Shown here in pieces: positions 21,591 through 34,959 of a stretch of 64,000 bases of DNA. The translations under genes were made by a program, and so were the position numbers. Origin of the DNA: Protopterus annectens (taxonomy: Eukaryota; Chordata; Ceratodontiformes; Protopteridae). The DNA lies in assembly GCF_019279795.1 (NCBI RefSeq), contig NC_056735.1, positions 1,938,494,455-1,938,558,454 of the forward strand, written 5' to 3'. The notes under the pieces are model-generated. The model did no database searches and was not told the DNA's origin. It saw only the letters and a program-made list of their open reading frames with translations. How positions within the stretch are numbered: the first letter of the stretch is position 1; every line of letters begins with the position of its first letter.

Positions 21591-22918
21591 ATCTGGCCCA
21601 TAGTAGTTACATTTCTATTTACATTTATAAACAAACACTAGATCCCGTTATACAAGTTTCTTTAGTTTCTTTAACATTTATACAAAGTTCTGCAGGATGG
21701 TTGACTTTTGAGGGAACGTGACTCCACTGAGCTCTCCCCTCTTCACTACAAGAGTTATACAGCAACACCTAAGTATTTAACCCTCTCCCTGAGGGCAGAT
21801 TCACTTGCTGGAAATGAACTAGGGAAGATGCAGTGCAGAAAAAGGGTGAGACTGAAGACCCAAACTGCTGTTCACAGAAGATGGCTTGACACAATACTGG
21901 AAGGTTCCATTTCTCTATGAGGGTGCCATGAAGAAGAGCACAATGAGTTGCATAGATAACAAAAGTGTGTGCAAATTCCTGAAAGTGGTTGTGAATTGCC
22001 TGTACTGGAAACTAAAGGGCAAAAGAAACAATAAGCAGAACAACACCTTTGCTGTTAAACTGGAAGTTGAAACAATAAGCAGAACAACACCTCTGCTGTT
22101 AAACTGGAAGTTGTACAAGTGTTAAACACTGCTATCATACAGCAACATGGGTTAGTAAGGCATTGACCAACCAACTATGGCCACAACAACTACTGCGCCA
22201 TAGCAGAATGTTAATATTTTACATCAGCTCTCTGATAAGCAGAAGTAAATTGATGTTTTCCAGCCCACTTTTGCAGCTATTCAAAGCAAAACCTTACTTA
22301 AAAATGAAAATTTTGGAAATAGACCCAATGTTTGGAGGGCAGAATGTGAGTTTCTGTTTAAAAGATGTTATTAAGAAACAAGATAATGTAGAAAAGGCAA
22401 TATGCACATTATAGAAATTCTGGTGAGGGAGCAAAGGGCTGCTGTCAGTACCTTGAGAAAGCAAGTGAAACACTCGAGATTATGTGGCTCTGCTAGACAA
22501 AAAAAGTTCCTGAGAAGGTAGAGAAGATAAGTCAGTCAGAAGGCACTGTTTTTAAGAAGATGGAACTCAGAGCAATGGCAGAGCAGGTGGTTTCTGGGAG
22601 GGAAAGCAAAATAACAGAGTTTTAAAAGGGTGTTGGTATACCCTGACTGGCAAAAGATTTGTCAAAGTAAAACATATAAAAAGATGATGACTTATCCCTG
22701 AAATACAAAAGCAAGCCTGAAAGTACTTTGTCAGGAGACATCAGAAATTAAAAGGTCAAAATGAAAAATGTCACCAGATTTTGAAACTTGAAAGACAAAG
22801 AAAAGGCGGTCTTAGATCCAGTCTGACATTGTATCTACACACAGTAACAAGGACAAACTGTGCAGGAGCTACAAAATATTAACAGTACCTCACATGAACA
22901 ATAAGCAAAATTATGGTC
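21591..22918. other. No gene recognised; possible decayed coiled-coil frame
   Basis: Lys/Glu-rich short frames on the plus strand (21886-22125, 22163-22414 and on to about 22620) hint at an old ORF for a helical protein, but stops are frequent and no domain is visible. Confidence 0.25.
22025..22112 (+). repeat. 44-bp tandem duplication
   Basis: GAAACAATAAGCAGAAC starts at 22025 and 22069. The two 44-bp units differ by one or two bases. Confidence 0.85.
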
Positions 22919-23165
22919 ATGTGAGTTTCCTCTGGGTGCTCTGGTTTCCTCCCACATTCCAAAAGCATGCAGTAGGTAGATTGGACACTCTAAATTGGCT
23001 GTAGGTGAGTGTGTGTGTGAGTGAGTGGTATGGATGAACTACTGTGGTGGGGCTAGCCACCCAGTGGTGTAAACATTGGCTTGAGATGAGTGCCACTGTT
23101 GAAGTGACACCTCGACCCCATGTGCAAAAAAAAGAATGGGTAAAGGGGTTGAGGATGGATAGATG
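22919..23165 (+). mobile_element. SINE fragment (GTTTCCTCCCACA core)
   Basis: GGTTTCCTCCCACATTCCAA followed by GCATGCAG and a TTGGACACTCTAAATTGGC block is the well-known body of a tRNA-derived SINE family seen in fishes. The tRNA head is missing, so it is truncated at the 5' side. It ends near an A-rich stretch and GGATGGATAGATGG. Confidence 0.65.
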
Positions 23166-24514
23166 GACTTGTACAATAAGCAGAAATCATAATGTTCAAG
23201 CTGAAAACTAGTAACTAAAAACACAAGTTTGACTGGAAAGAAACTCATCAACTGTACTGACAACAATTAAGTGGCACAATATAAAATAAAGAAAACTGAC
23301 ACAAATGGAAATAAACAGTTGGCACTGAACAGTTAGGAACACACAAATTCTACATGCAAAGATGTCCAAAGAAGCATTAACAGTGACTTGAATATACACA
23401 CTCAACACAGACAGAAGTTGGAACAAAAATATAAAAAAAATAATATCAATAACTTGCTGTAAAAAAGAGAACTTTTTTTTGCAAAGTGAATGAATGCTGT
23501 AATTCGATTCTGAAAGTAAAAATGGGGTATAAAAATAAAGAAGCTAAAATACAATTTAAAGTGATTCTCTGGAAAAAGAAAAAAATAAGTTAAAAGTAGG
23601 TCTTCAGCACTTGTTTTTTATGTAAAGCTTATAGAAGAAATTCATACTGGTATTATAAAACTGTAAAGGGAAATATTCTCCTCCAACAGAAGGAAAAGCA
23701 TCTAATTTAATTTTCTGAAGCAGGGAGAGGAAGAGGTGACCAATAAAAAGACAGGAGAGGCACGATGACCCTAGAAACCATGAAAACAGGTGAAAAGAAT
23801 AATATGGATGCACTCACAGAGCAACTAGTAATAAGATCTAAGGCTGTAGAGATGAATCTAAGCTCATTTGAGAGTGTACAGAATGCCTGAGAAATACTAC
23901 ACATTCAATGTAATCCAGCCATGAAGACTCAACTAACAGACACATCACTTGTACCTGACATAAAAAAAGAAATGGAGTGAACGAACCAGTACTTGTGTCA
24001 GCTCAGCACTGAATGAAAGGCTTGCTGTGATAACTGACAGTGCAATAAATGACAAACTCATTTAAGAGAGTTATGGTGGTTAAAATAGACAGTCTTTCAC
24101 TAGTTTCATGTCATCTCCAGAAAAACTGATCCAGTGACAAGTAAACAAGAAACTAAATACAATGTTCTACATTTGCTTACAACAGTTTTAAAAAAAAAGT
24201 AGAATTCAAGACTGAAGTGCGTGCTGTGACTCTGTGGCCCAGTAATCAAGGAGCCTCAGTCCTTACCACTAGCACCAGTGAGGGACATGCACATTGGGAG
24301 GATGACAAGTACACACATAGTAAAGTACAATTTCCCTTAACAGCACACAGAGATCACAGTCAGACTGGGGCTGGTTTCTCCCTCTTTCTCCAGATCCCCA
24401 ATAAGACTCCCACTGGCACAGCTATAGGGTTAAGATCTCAGTCGAGTGGACAAGCCAAATCCTCCAGCATCCCCTTCTGTCCAACCAGTGATTCGTGTCC
24501 CTGCCCAAGTAACT

Positions 24515-24515
<1 letters not shown>
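23166..24515. other. No gene recognised
   Basis: A-rich on the plus strand, with only short frames on both strands and no domain or repeat that I can name. Confidence 0.35.

Positions 24516-24599
<84 letters not shown>
24516..24599 (+). repeat. (CA)n microsatellite
   Basis: 42 CA units without interruption. Confidence 0.98.
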
Positions 24600-24601
<2 letters not shown>

Positions 24602-26576
24602 TGAGATTTGATTTATATACAAACAAACAGACACTCCTGGGGAAGGCTGGCACAGGTTCACTAGCTATACCCCCCTCTGCCCAGACTATAAGGTATTAAT
24701 CACTACCACCAACCACCCTAACTTATCAGGTACTATAAGGCGCTTCTGACCAATTCTACTTTGTAATGTTACTGTTATCCAAATGGTAGCTGTGACTAAA
24801 CTTTTAAGGCTATTTAAGATTGGCCTGTACAGTGTCACCAAATACATATGCAAGTGCTTAAATATCTCTAAACAAACCAGTCATAATTAAACGGTTTAAA
24901 TATATTTAATAATAAATAATGAAAGCACAAGACAATACTCAGTAACTCAATACAGTGACAACAGAGTTCAGAATCACAGGAAATATTTTAAAACAACATT
25001 GCAGGATATTCTCACATAAATACAGAAAACATTTAAACTAATCTTACTAAGTTCCTATCTCTCTCTACGAGAAATCACTGTAATCTAAGTCTTACTTATA
25101 GAGGAAAGCAAATGCAGATGATAAGTGCTAAAGAGAGGATGTTGTCAGATCCAAAGACAAATGCAAAATGCACACTCTGAGATAGTTCCTAAATTACTAT
25201 CAAACATTTCTGTTGGTTTATCTCAGATTACATCATTCTTTGTCACCCATGTGTCATAATAACTTATTTTTCAGAACTTTGCCTGGAACTGGAAATTGTA
25301 AAACAGTTAAACACATTTACCTTTAAAACCTGTAATTATTTCTGTTTTCAGACAATGGAAAGTATTTCTAGCTGCAGACATTCTGTCTCCTAGCTGCAAT
25401 AACCACCATCGTAAACAATTCATTTATTTTCCTAGAGTAAACTCTGTTCTTTTCCAGTATGGTACACTATGGTTACATTCTTGGAGCTCAGCACATAACA
25501 TATAGTTCTCTTACATTTGTAAGACAAGCCTATGGATTGTACTGATATTCACAAATAATGTAGAATTATTTACAAACTTCTAGCTAGCTGGGCTGGCAGT
25601 CTTCACACATGCAACAGAGGACCACATATTGCATAATAAGGTTAATGTGTGTGTCTGTCTGCCTTTAGATTGATCATATTGCTGGGCAGTACCTGAACCA
25701 AACAAATATTTGGAAGAATATGTACTCAAAACAACATGAATAAAAAAGAAATAGCACATATGTGGTCAAGCCAGCCATAGGAGTTAAGCACACAAGTATA
25801 GCTGTTGCTGGAATGCAGAAGTGTGTTGCGTTTACCAGAGATGGAAAAGATGAAGCAGGATAGGAAGCAACATGAGTTGACTAACAAGGAGGTTAACAAA
25901 GAAGGCACAATGGCAAAGAACAAGGTGTCAGAGAAACTTTGCCAGCTTCTGGAAACTGACTCAGATGATGTCACAAGTAAGCGCCATCAGATTGCAAGGC
26001 AACAGAAAAATAAAGAAGATAGTCACCAGACACCATCTGCTGATTAGTCTACAAGACATCAAGGACAGTTAAAAGGATATTTTAAGAAGCTTCTGAGTGA
26101 ATAAATCCCTACAGAAGCTGTACTGCATCATTTACTGTCTAAAAGCAGAAGAAAACCCCACCCTAAAAGAAATGTAGAGTGTACTAAGGAAAATGTAGTT
26201 AGGAAAGTGGCCTACATAGCAGATATAATCACAAGGTTGGGTCATTAGGGGAAAAATGGCTCCTGAGGGTTCTTGTTACATTATAGAGAGAGTGTCAGAG
26301 GTAGGTGCATCATAATTGCCTAGTGAATAGGCATTCTAGTGCCAAACCCCCCTGACTTTATTTACTAACTCCAGGATTGCACTACACTGGGGAAAAGGGC
26401 ATATGCCTTTTACTTGCCTTACAGTACTTTACACAGTGCCATATATACTAACTGCAGTTCAGTGAATTGAGATTCAGTGAAATGAGTTTTCAGTAATTTG
26501 AGTTTTCAGTTAAGTGGTCAGGGTGAAATGAAATTCAGTGAAATGAGATTCAACGAAACAAAGTAGACTCATAAAT

Positions 26577-26580
<4 letters not shown>
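24600..26580. other. No gene recognised
   Basis: AT-rich. A Lys/Glu-rich 80-codon frame at 25805-26047 has no recognisable domain. The GAGATTCAGTGAAATGAG-type phrase repeats two to three times around 26467-26550. Confidence 0.35.
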
Positions 26581-26635
<55 letters not shown>

Positions 26636-26676
26636 TAGATATAGATAGATATTTATACACACATATACATGACACA

Positions 26677-26728
<52 letters not shown>
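26581..26728 (+). repeat. Compound (TA)n / (CA)n microsatellite
   Basis: (AT)n at 26581-26633, a short GATA/TATA stretch, then (CA)n at 26680-26728. A TG-rich tail follows at 26740-26765. Confidence 0.96.
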
Positions 26729-26731
<3 letters not shown>

Positions 26732-26765
26732 TCATACTCGTATGTGTGTGTGTCTGTGTGTGCTT

Positions 26766-27352
26766 GTGGAGCTGTAGGGTAGCAGAGCACATTAGTGTAT
26801 TGTAAACAAATGATAATTGTGATTCCTTGCTAAATAATACTAGTGAAAAACAATGCATAGTATTACAAGTAGATTTTGTCTTGTTTCAGCTTTTAACTGC
26901 TGTAGCAGGTCAGATTACTTTATATGGAAGTTACTTTTCTTTTACTGATAATGATTGCCAGATCTGGCAGTTCTAGTATTTATTGAAAGTATGTCATCAA
27001 TTGTCATCCAAATTATTTTTTGTCAGTGGTTCTTCTCCAAAAAGCATAGTTTTATAACACACCACTTTTTCTTTTTAATTTTTAAAAGACACATTTCAAA
27101 GAGATGCAGTGATCTGTCTTACTGTGCCATTGTAGCACCACTGTCATTCTGATTTGTATATTTCTTCTAAACAAGCTACTTAAATTTACTTGTAGGATAG
27201 TTCAGTTTCCACATTGTTTATTTGGTAGTCTTGATTGTTCCATTTTGTTTTGTGAAGAAAAAAAAAGTAGGACTGGCCAGCTCCCAAAAGAAAGTTATGG
27301 ACGGTGCAGCATGCCAAAGGAAGACATTGATGCAGCTGTGACTGAAGTGATT
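26766..27352. other. No gene recognised
   Basis: T-rich sequence with no domain visible in any frame. Confidence 0.35.
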
Positions 27353-28865
27353 TCATAGGTTCATAGGTAAGTACTAGGCTATCTGCCTTAAGGCATTTAT
27401 AAGCCTAGCTGGAATTGTGTTTTCTTTCACCACCCCCTTAAATTAGTTCCCTATGCCTCTGTCCAGCAGAGCCATTGAAGTGATCCCCGGGGTAAACTTT
27501 CTATTTCCCATCCACTTATCAAGGTTTCTCTTGAAGAGTGTTAGCGAGGAACTTTGCCTAATGTAGATTGGAATCTTGTTCCAGAGCATGAGAAGTCTCT
27601 GAGACAGGAATCTATCCCTCCAGCACAGCCTATTTATTGTTGTGGTGAGGTTTAGATTCCTAGAGCGTGTGGCTCGAGGGGATATAGTTTTCTTTAGGTG
27701 GAGCATGTCCATCAATTCTGGGTTAGACATGCCTTGTATGTCAGGCATAGATCACCTCTGAGTAGGCGGTATGCAACCGAGTACAGCTGGAGTTTCTTCA
27801 TTCGAGCTGCATAGGGCATCTGTTTGAGGCCAGTGATCCTCTTGGTGAGGTACTTCTGTGGTTTTTCCAGCTGTTGCAGGTGTCTTGTAAGGTACATCTC
27901 AAATGGGGTGTTGTACTCTATGATGGGTCTGATGAGTGATGCATAGAGGGGCAAAATGACCTCTTTTGTTCTGGATACAAACCCTTTTGTGATTAGGTGG
28001 GCCACATAGAAGGATTTTTTACCACTTTGACAATGTGCTTATCAAAGGAGAGATTACTATCTACTTGGGTCACCAGATCCCTTATTACATCTTCTGTATT
28101 TAGGGGGCTACCACCTATGTGGTAGTTTGTGGGTACTTTGTTTTTTCCAAAGGGGATGATTATGCAGTTTTTGGCATTTAGCTTGAGGCAATGGTTTTGA
28201 CACCAGGTATCTGTCTCAGTGAGACCCTTTTGGAGGATGTCTGTGTCAGCTGGACAGGCAATTATAGCTCCTAGTTTGATGTCGTCTGCGAACCTGGTCA
28301 GCCATAGACCTCCTGTACTTGCCTGTACCTCTGAGAAGTATATGCCGAACAAGAGGGATCCCAGGGCTGAGCCCTGGGGAATGCCACTTGTAACTGGTTT
28401 AGAGTCAGACCTAGCTCCTGCAACTCTTACCATGTAGGTTCTGTCTGTGAGCCAGTTGGCAACCCATCTGGTGACATACAGGTTTATGTTCAGGCTGGTG
28501 AGCTTGTCTATAATACCAAAATGGGGAATGGTGTCAAAGGCCTTTGCTAGGTCTAGGTAGGTTGTGTGGACCACCTTTCCCTCATCTATAGCCTTGGTAA
28601 ATATCTCAAAGACTTCCACCAGATTTAGGAGGCATGCTCTGCCCTTAACAAAGCCAAACTGGGTAGGTTCCAGTATTTGGAGGTTCCCAGTGTCTCTGTT
28701 AATGAGATCCATGATGATGCATTCTATAGCCTTGCAGACCAAGCTAGTCAGGCTTATAGATATGGCGATTGTTCCTGGGGTCTGTTGTGACTCCACCTTT
28801 GTGGAGCAGAATAACCGTTGCTGTGCTCCACTCTATGGGCACGTTGCCAGCATACACTAAAACAA
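27353..28865 (-). mobile_element. 5'-truncated CR1-like LINE
   Basis: The 3' end (left) carries TTCATAGG repeated twice, which is (CCTATGAA)2 in the sense direction, comparable with the CTATGA-containing octamer tails of CR1 LINEs. Next come the 3' UTR blocks AGCCTAG and AAGGCATTTATAAGCCTAGC. The 5' end is truncated near the start of the RT domain, as usual for LINE copies. Confidence 0.88.
27443..28800 (-). pseudogene. CR1-like LINE ORF2: reverse transcriptase and C-terminus
   Basis: A 267-codon open stretch (28796-27993) carries RT motif A as Y-L-D-L-A-K-A-F-D-T-I-P-H, then S-G-I-P-Q-G-S-A-L-G-S-L-L-F. The catalytic motif is F-A-D-D in T-R-F-A-D-D-I-K-L-G. One frameshift near 28000 leads into A-H-L-I-T-K-G-F (to 27712) and a second leads to the W-R-D-R-F-L-S-Q C-terminal block (27748-27443). 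The endonuclease part is missing because of 5' truncation. RT catalytic residues are intact, but the protein is incomplete and cannot work alone. Confidence 0.88.
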
Positions 28866-29879
28866 CACCAAGTAATGACCTGTTCAGTATAGCATAATTG
28901 TGGACTCAATACATGCCTGCTGGAGTCCTTAAACATAGTGGACATGCCCAAAACAAATTAAATGCGACAAAGCACTTCACCAACAACTTTCTGAAAGTAC
29001 TCAGCAGATGTTATATGTGCTTTAGCTTAACACCACTATAGTCTACATATTCTTAAAGAAACCTGCAGAACCTGTAAGGCCTGTTTAAAAAAAATGCAAC
29101 TGGCATTTAATGCACTACACCAGGTTACTACAAGCTATAGCAGAGAACAATCTGCAAATGCATCTCAGAAGGCAGCCAGCTATGTGCTGAACCAGGCAAC
29201 AGTAAAACCAGGTCTCTGACCAGAAAATAGTAGACAGATGCAGATTAGACAGAGTGCTGGTGCAGGCTGTCTGCAAGATATATGTTCCCTACATGTATGC
29301 TCACAGCCTGCGGGGTAACCCAGTATCAAAATAAACAAGAGTATGCCTGAGTCTAGTTATACTGGCCTCTAGGACATTTCAGTGGCATATGAGAGATGCC
29401 ATAATAGTATTCTAGATAGCTGCTATTCACATGTTCTCAGTTCTTGGAAGCAATGTTCATCAAGGTGGGTGAATATAACTTCCCAACAACACCCATGGAG
29501 TGTAGACTGCCATGCAACATTCTATTCTGCAGCAGCTTTCCCCATGTTGTCAATTAAAACCCCATCTGTACCTGGTGCTGAATGGTACATCAATTGAAAG
29601 GTGTGTCCATCGCTCAAATGTCAGGTGGTATGCTTTGCAGATGGCCTGATTATTAATATCTTGGCAACACACCTCAGTAGTGTGCATGGTGCTACAATAT
29701 GGAAGTATTGAGGTTTGAGGGTTGCTTCTCAACATGGATAAATTTGTGACAGAATACTACTTGGTAAATAAAGGACCACAACTATGATGTAAAAGAATCT
29801 AGACCTGCCAGCAATAATCATTAGGACTAAATATGTGTTTTCTCCTTGATACAGACAGGTGACTGCTGTTATCCATTAG
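28866..29879. other. No gene recognised
   Basis: Short frames only. Part may be the upstream portion of the Harbinger fragment that follows, but no catalytic motif could be read. Confidence 0.35.
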
Positions 29880-30235
29880 ATGCTTGGCTAATGATGTCAT
29901 GCAGAGCTCCATCCACCCCTGCTGAGGACGCATATAACAGAGCACACACTGTAACATGAAACACTATTGAAAATGTGTTTGGCATGCTTAAAGCAAAATA
30001 TAGATGTCTGGATACATTCGAGGGTGCACTACAATGCACATTAAAAAAAGCATCACAGATGATTAAAATGTGTGCCATGCTACACAACATGACAATAGCA
30101 AAACATGGTGGCTCGCCAGCTGCAGGTGTGGGTGACTTACCCCAATTACCACAGATATCAGATGATTACATAACAGAGCTGTCACAGGATGATCAAGAGG
30201 GCAAAGGGGTTAGAATAAATAGGCATGGGTGACAA
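29880..30235 (+). pseudogene. Second Harbinger transposase, C-terminal fragment
   Basis: After a degraded W-L-A/M-x-x-like segment, the frame reads E-N-V-F-G-M-L-K (containing the last catalytic Glu), then C-L-D-T-F-E-G-A-L-Q and M-C-A-M-L-H-N-M. These are the same C-terminal landmarks as in the transposase at 13.1 and 19.4 kb, but the sequence is divergent enough to be a different subfamily. The upstream catalytic part is absent or unreadable. Confidence 0.8.
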
Positions 30236-30345
30236 AGTCTGCAGCCATATGCCCTAACTCAGACCAGAAGCTTAGCTGTCTCAATCAGTGTCCTATGCCA
30301 GTACCAAGAACTAGTGCCCCACCTCTTAGCTCTTCAAGTGAACAT

Positions 30346-30370
30346 CAAAAAAAAAAAAAAAAAAAAAAAA
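30346..30370 (+). repeat. Poly(A) tract
   Basis: About 24 adenines, shortly after the Harbinger fragment. Confidence 0.9.
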
Positions 30371-32665
30371 CACTTTTAGAAGCTGGTATACACTAATGGG
30401 TGATCAGGATTGGCCAAACTTGCCCCCCCAACACTTTGTATCTGAGGCAGTTGTCCCTTCACCCTGTCATAGCTATGTTACTGGCTCAGGCAACATGGTA
30501 CCATTTGACACACACAACCTTAAGCCATTACAGGCCACACATACAAATGCATACTGAGTTATCAGTAATGTCCATGTGTTTCTCCACTACAGCAGTGCAA
30601 AACATGACTAATAGAAAGAACCATTAGGTGGCTACATTGAACATCATTCACAACAGAAGCATAAGGTATACCAGTAAAAGCATATACATAACACTCAGCA
30701 AAGAACACATATGGATGTATACAGAGGAAACATCAGTGCAGGAATTTTCTTTGCAAGGTACAACTCCAAAGAGGGTCATACAGGCAAATGTGTGGGATGC
30801 AGGAGCACAACAGAAGGTGTCATTTGGAGAGGTGGGATATCATCATACAGATAAATAGCATGAAAAGGTAACTGTTAAATAGCCAGTAGCACAAGAAATT
30901 GAAGCAAATGCTGTGTATAGGACTGTATCAGCACAAATTTAACTGAAAAATAGGGGCCATACACTAACATTGATGCTATGCACATAACATTATGAGATTT
31001 ATAACAGTGTGCTACAGAACAATAAACAGTATACATCAGCATGAATAATTACAAGCATCACAGGAACCAGCCAAAAAGAAGATAAACAGAAACAAGCCTC
31101 GTATCCCATGCTTGTCATGGAATGTCCCACAGATGGTAAAGCTTTGATGCACAGTTCACACAAATGGTAATCTTTTGATGCACAGTTCATATGGAAGGAA
31201 ATGTTTTGATGCACTAGTTATTATTACAACATGACTCATACAGGTAGTAATATGTTCAAACATGCAGAGCATCAAAGATAGTGACTACAAGACAGACATA
31301 GAAGAAGCATCATTACTGGGGATTCAGTAATATAGGTAAATATATGTGTGTAGAATTAGTGAGATATGGGAAGGCACACATAGGAACTCCATGTCAGTAT
31401 GAGGATTGAAAAATGGAAACAGGTCCACAGAATTACAGTGAGTGTTTGGGGCAAGGCATGTGCAGTATCATACTGAGATGCTGTAAGTGAGCATGTATGC
31501 ATACAGAGGCATATTTGTGCATGCAGGAATAGCAGACAACAAGGAAATGTGTGATGTAGCAATCAATGCTGGATGACAAATACAACGTGCTAACCATATA
31601 AATGTGTGCTATGTATCAAGTAGCAAGAGATGCAGACAAATAAGCATGGAGTACCATACAGCATTATGGTCGTAAATATATGTACTAACATATAACAAAA
31701 ACAAATGAGCATTACATCTCACAACTTGAAGCTAGTTACCTAGGTCAGATAAATGATCAGAAAAGCCCAGTGGCATCAGATATATGAAAATCTACCTATA
31801 GATAGACTAGTCAGTGGTCAGCACAGCAGTCATTATTGCCATGGGGTCAAAATGACACAACAGGACACACATTGGACCAACTGTCAGTGTTATACTAATG
31901 CAGTATTTGGTGCCCATGCTGATGGCTTACACCACAGTCCTGGCTGCCCCAGTCAGGTCCAGAAACATTCAACTTACAATGCTGTACCGAGGAGTTGGAT
32001 GTGGGGACACTAGCATTTTGGGATAAGGTGTGCATAGGGGCAGTGCTGCAGTGTGACAATTTGGACATGACTGCTGGGATTACAGGTGAGTGACTAACAG
32101 CACATATGCATGCATGTTACAGCACAGACATTGATGTCTGAGGGCTATTTGTGCATTTAATGAGAGGATTCTGTCTCTTTCCACTAGAGGTAATCTGCTT
32201 AGTGAGGTTAGGGCACATAACACCTGGTTTGTACTATGACACTGCTGTAACACCAGCATAACAAGGTTTTCAGCAGAGTGTGCAACAGATAATACACTGT
32301 CATGCTGTCAACCAGGCTGCCATGACCTCTACATGTCTGTGCTCCTGACCTTCATGTGCCACATGCAGCTGGCATGTTATGTGACCAGTGTGTGTAGGTC
32401 ATAGCCATAAGGTTGCTGTGAATATTCATTTGCCTATAATAGTAAGCAGATACTCTTTGACTCATGTCCATGAAATCAGCTACACTCCCAAATGTAGTCC
32501 AATGGGCAGAACTGGTGCATTGTGAGGAAGAGTCACCATTATTAGCAGACTGTACTTAGCATAGTAGGTAATTGTCATCATCATGTTGGTCAAGTGATGT
32601 CCCCACATCACCAGAATCACCGGCCACATTGTCCTTCTAGTCAGAAGCTACATCATGAACCACAG
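30371..32665. other. No gene recognised
   Basis: ACAT/ATGT-rich, CpG-poor DNA resembling the 1-7 kb region. It holds one 31-bp tandem repeat (listed) and nothing else I can name. Confidence 0.35.
31130..31216 (+). repeat. 31-bp tandem repeat, 3 units
   Basis: TTTGATGCAC recurs at 31143, 31174 and 31204 with flanking GGTAA and AGTTCA blocks. Confidence 0.75.
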
Positions 32666-33535
32666 GTTCATAGGTGTGCACTAGGCTAATGGCCCTGGAG
32701 CCTTTACAAGCCTAGCTCATAGAAGTTCCCTGGAATTGTGCCATCCATAGTTAGTTCCCAGTGCCTCTATTAAATAGGGCCACTGGAGTGATCTCCGGGG
32801 TGAACTTTCTGTTACTGAGCCACTCATCAAGATTTCACATGAAGAGGGCTAGTGAGGTGCTCTGCTTGACATGTATGGGAAGTCTATTCCAGAACATGGG
32901 TAGTCTCTGGGTTATGAACCTGTCCCTCCAGCATGTTCTGTTGATTATGGTAATGAGATTGAGGTCTCTGGAGCATGTGGTGTGGAGGGATTGGGGTTTC
33001 TTTAGATGTAGCATTTCTAACAGAGCTGGGTCAGACATGGCTTTGTAAGTCAAGCAGAGATCACCTCTTAGTAGATGATATGAGACAGAGAATAGCTGGG
33101 TTTTTTTGAGTCTGTCCATGTAGGACATGTGTTTAAGGCATATGATCCTCTTCATGAGGTATTTTGTGGCCTCTCCAACTGTTGCTGGTGTCTAGCGACA
33201 TACATGCCAAATGGGGCATTATACTCTATGACGTCTAATGAGGGAAGAGTAGAGGGAGACAATGACCTCTTTCTTACTGGATGCAAAACCCTTGGTAATG
33301 AGATGTGCCACATAGAAGGACTTTCTGACCACAGTGTCACTGTGGTGGTCGAAGGAGAGATTGCTGTCAACCTGTGTCCCCAGATCTTTTATAATGCCTT
33401 CAGTGTTCAGTGGGCTATCATCTATGTGGTAATTAGTGGGAACTGAGTTTTTCCCAAAGGGGATTACTATGCATTTTCTGGCATTAAGATTAAGACCATG
33501 GTTTCGGTACCAGTCATTGGTCTCAGTGAGGCCTT
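32666..33535 (-). mobile_element. 5'-truncated CR1-like LINE
   Basis: The 3' end (left) has the AGGTTCATAGG tail and AGCCTAGCTC block. Coding remnants in order are the G-L-N-L-N-A-R-K-C region, D-L-G-T-Q-V-D-S-N-L-S-F-D, the L-I-T-K-G-F-A-S region, H-M-S-Y-M-D-R-L-K-K, and the W-R-D-R-F-I-T-Q block. Several frameshifts separate them. It is truncated inside the RT domain downstream of the catalytic motif. Confidence 0.85.
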
Positions 33536-34029
33536 TGTGTACATAGATATGTTACCTCAACAGTTTAAATTTTCATTGACTGCCCTCCTACCTAGATTTC
33601 ATGTGTAGGTTTAAATCCCACATTTGAACAATAATTCCTTTAATGGCTAGTTATGCATTTGAAGTGCAGACAAATGTTTTCCTGCAAATTATGGAAGTCG
33701 GAAATCTGAACTGATATAGTTGTGTGGAATTGCTGTGAGCAATGTGATGTTATGCAGTAACAATTGCATAGTTTTGCTATTCAAATCCCACCACAGACAA
33801 TAGGTACATCATTGTCCAGACTGAATATTATTACACAGGCATGTCTGACTTGCATTATATGACATAAATGGTAGTGCTTTTGTTGCATTCTACTAGTCAT
33901 ATATGTTATGGATGTCACCAGTTCATGCTGCACAATTCATTCAGGATAAATTACATACAATGTAATGTAAATGTGTATAGCAGCTTATGTATGACACCTG
34001 GCAGCACTTTCTTCTATTTGTCATGTAAT
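33536..34029. other. No gene recognised
   Basis: AT-rich sequence. The opposite-strand word GGGATTTAAACCTAC near 33610 faintly resembles a B box. Confidence 0.3.
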
Positions 34030-34160
<131 letters not shown>

Positions 34161-34586
34161 TTCATATTAGGCTAATATATGCATGTATATGTCCATACAA
34201 AATGACAAACTCATGCACACCTACAAATCAGTCTGTATTTATAAGCCTAAATACACACATACTTATGTATTCAGTTGTATTCATGCATATGTACAGACAG
34301 GAAGATTGCAACATTGAGATATCACACATATACATGCTTACAGTTTTACTGATTATGTCATAACACAACAAGTTCAGCATACAATAATTGTGTATATTTA
34401 TAGGTCATTGTCCACATGGTTAGATATATCTATATGCTTACACAATGTCACGTAAGACTGACATGCCTATTAGTGTGCATAATGCATCATTGTGTATTGA
34501 TAGATGTAAGTTCTTTGCTTTTCATCAATTCTTACAATCACTGCCAAGACTGATTATCTAGGCAGGTAGGGTCCTGGTTTGTAGTG

Positions 34587-34868
34587 TGTTGCTTTTCTCA
34601 TGCATTCAAACAAGACGATAAAGCGGTGTATGGATTCACGATATTTATTGTGCATAACCATTGTCAGGAACTGTAATAGGAACATATATTCAAGCTAAAT
34701 AATTCACACATTACTTCAAACACACTCGCATGTGCATCTCCATTCATGCCTGCTCTCACTCTGGCTGACTATACAAAATGGCACTCTTGTCGCATGTGCT
34801 CTGTACTTATATGCATGTGCTATCTAGCTACAGTGGCTCAATAGGAAGATTACACGTAATAATCTACA
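34587..34868 (-). repeat. Gypsy 3' LTR (282 bp)
   Basis: In the sense direction it starts TGTAGATTATT right after a polypurine tract (AAAGAGGGAGGA, 34869-34880) and ends AGCAACA. AATAAATATC lies near its end and could serve as poly(A) signal. A 40-bp stretch matches the truncated 5' LTR at 39575-39640. Confidence 0.75.
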
Positions 34869-34959
34869 TCCTCCCTCTTTGATTTGTTCGACGTGCAATA
34901 GGAGAATAAGACAATATATATGTTAGATAACATTTCTGTATTAATAACAAATTAGAACT

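Noticed and set aside
22440..22800. Coiled-coil protein gene or pseudogene
   Set aside because: Lys/Glu-rich pieces exist in alternating frames but stops are frequent and no family could be named; A-rich composition is enough to explain it.
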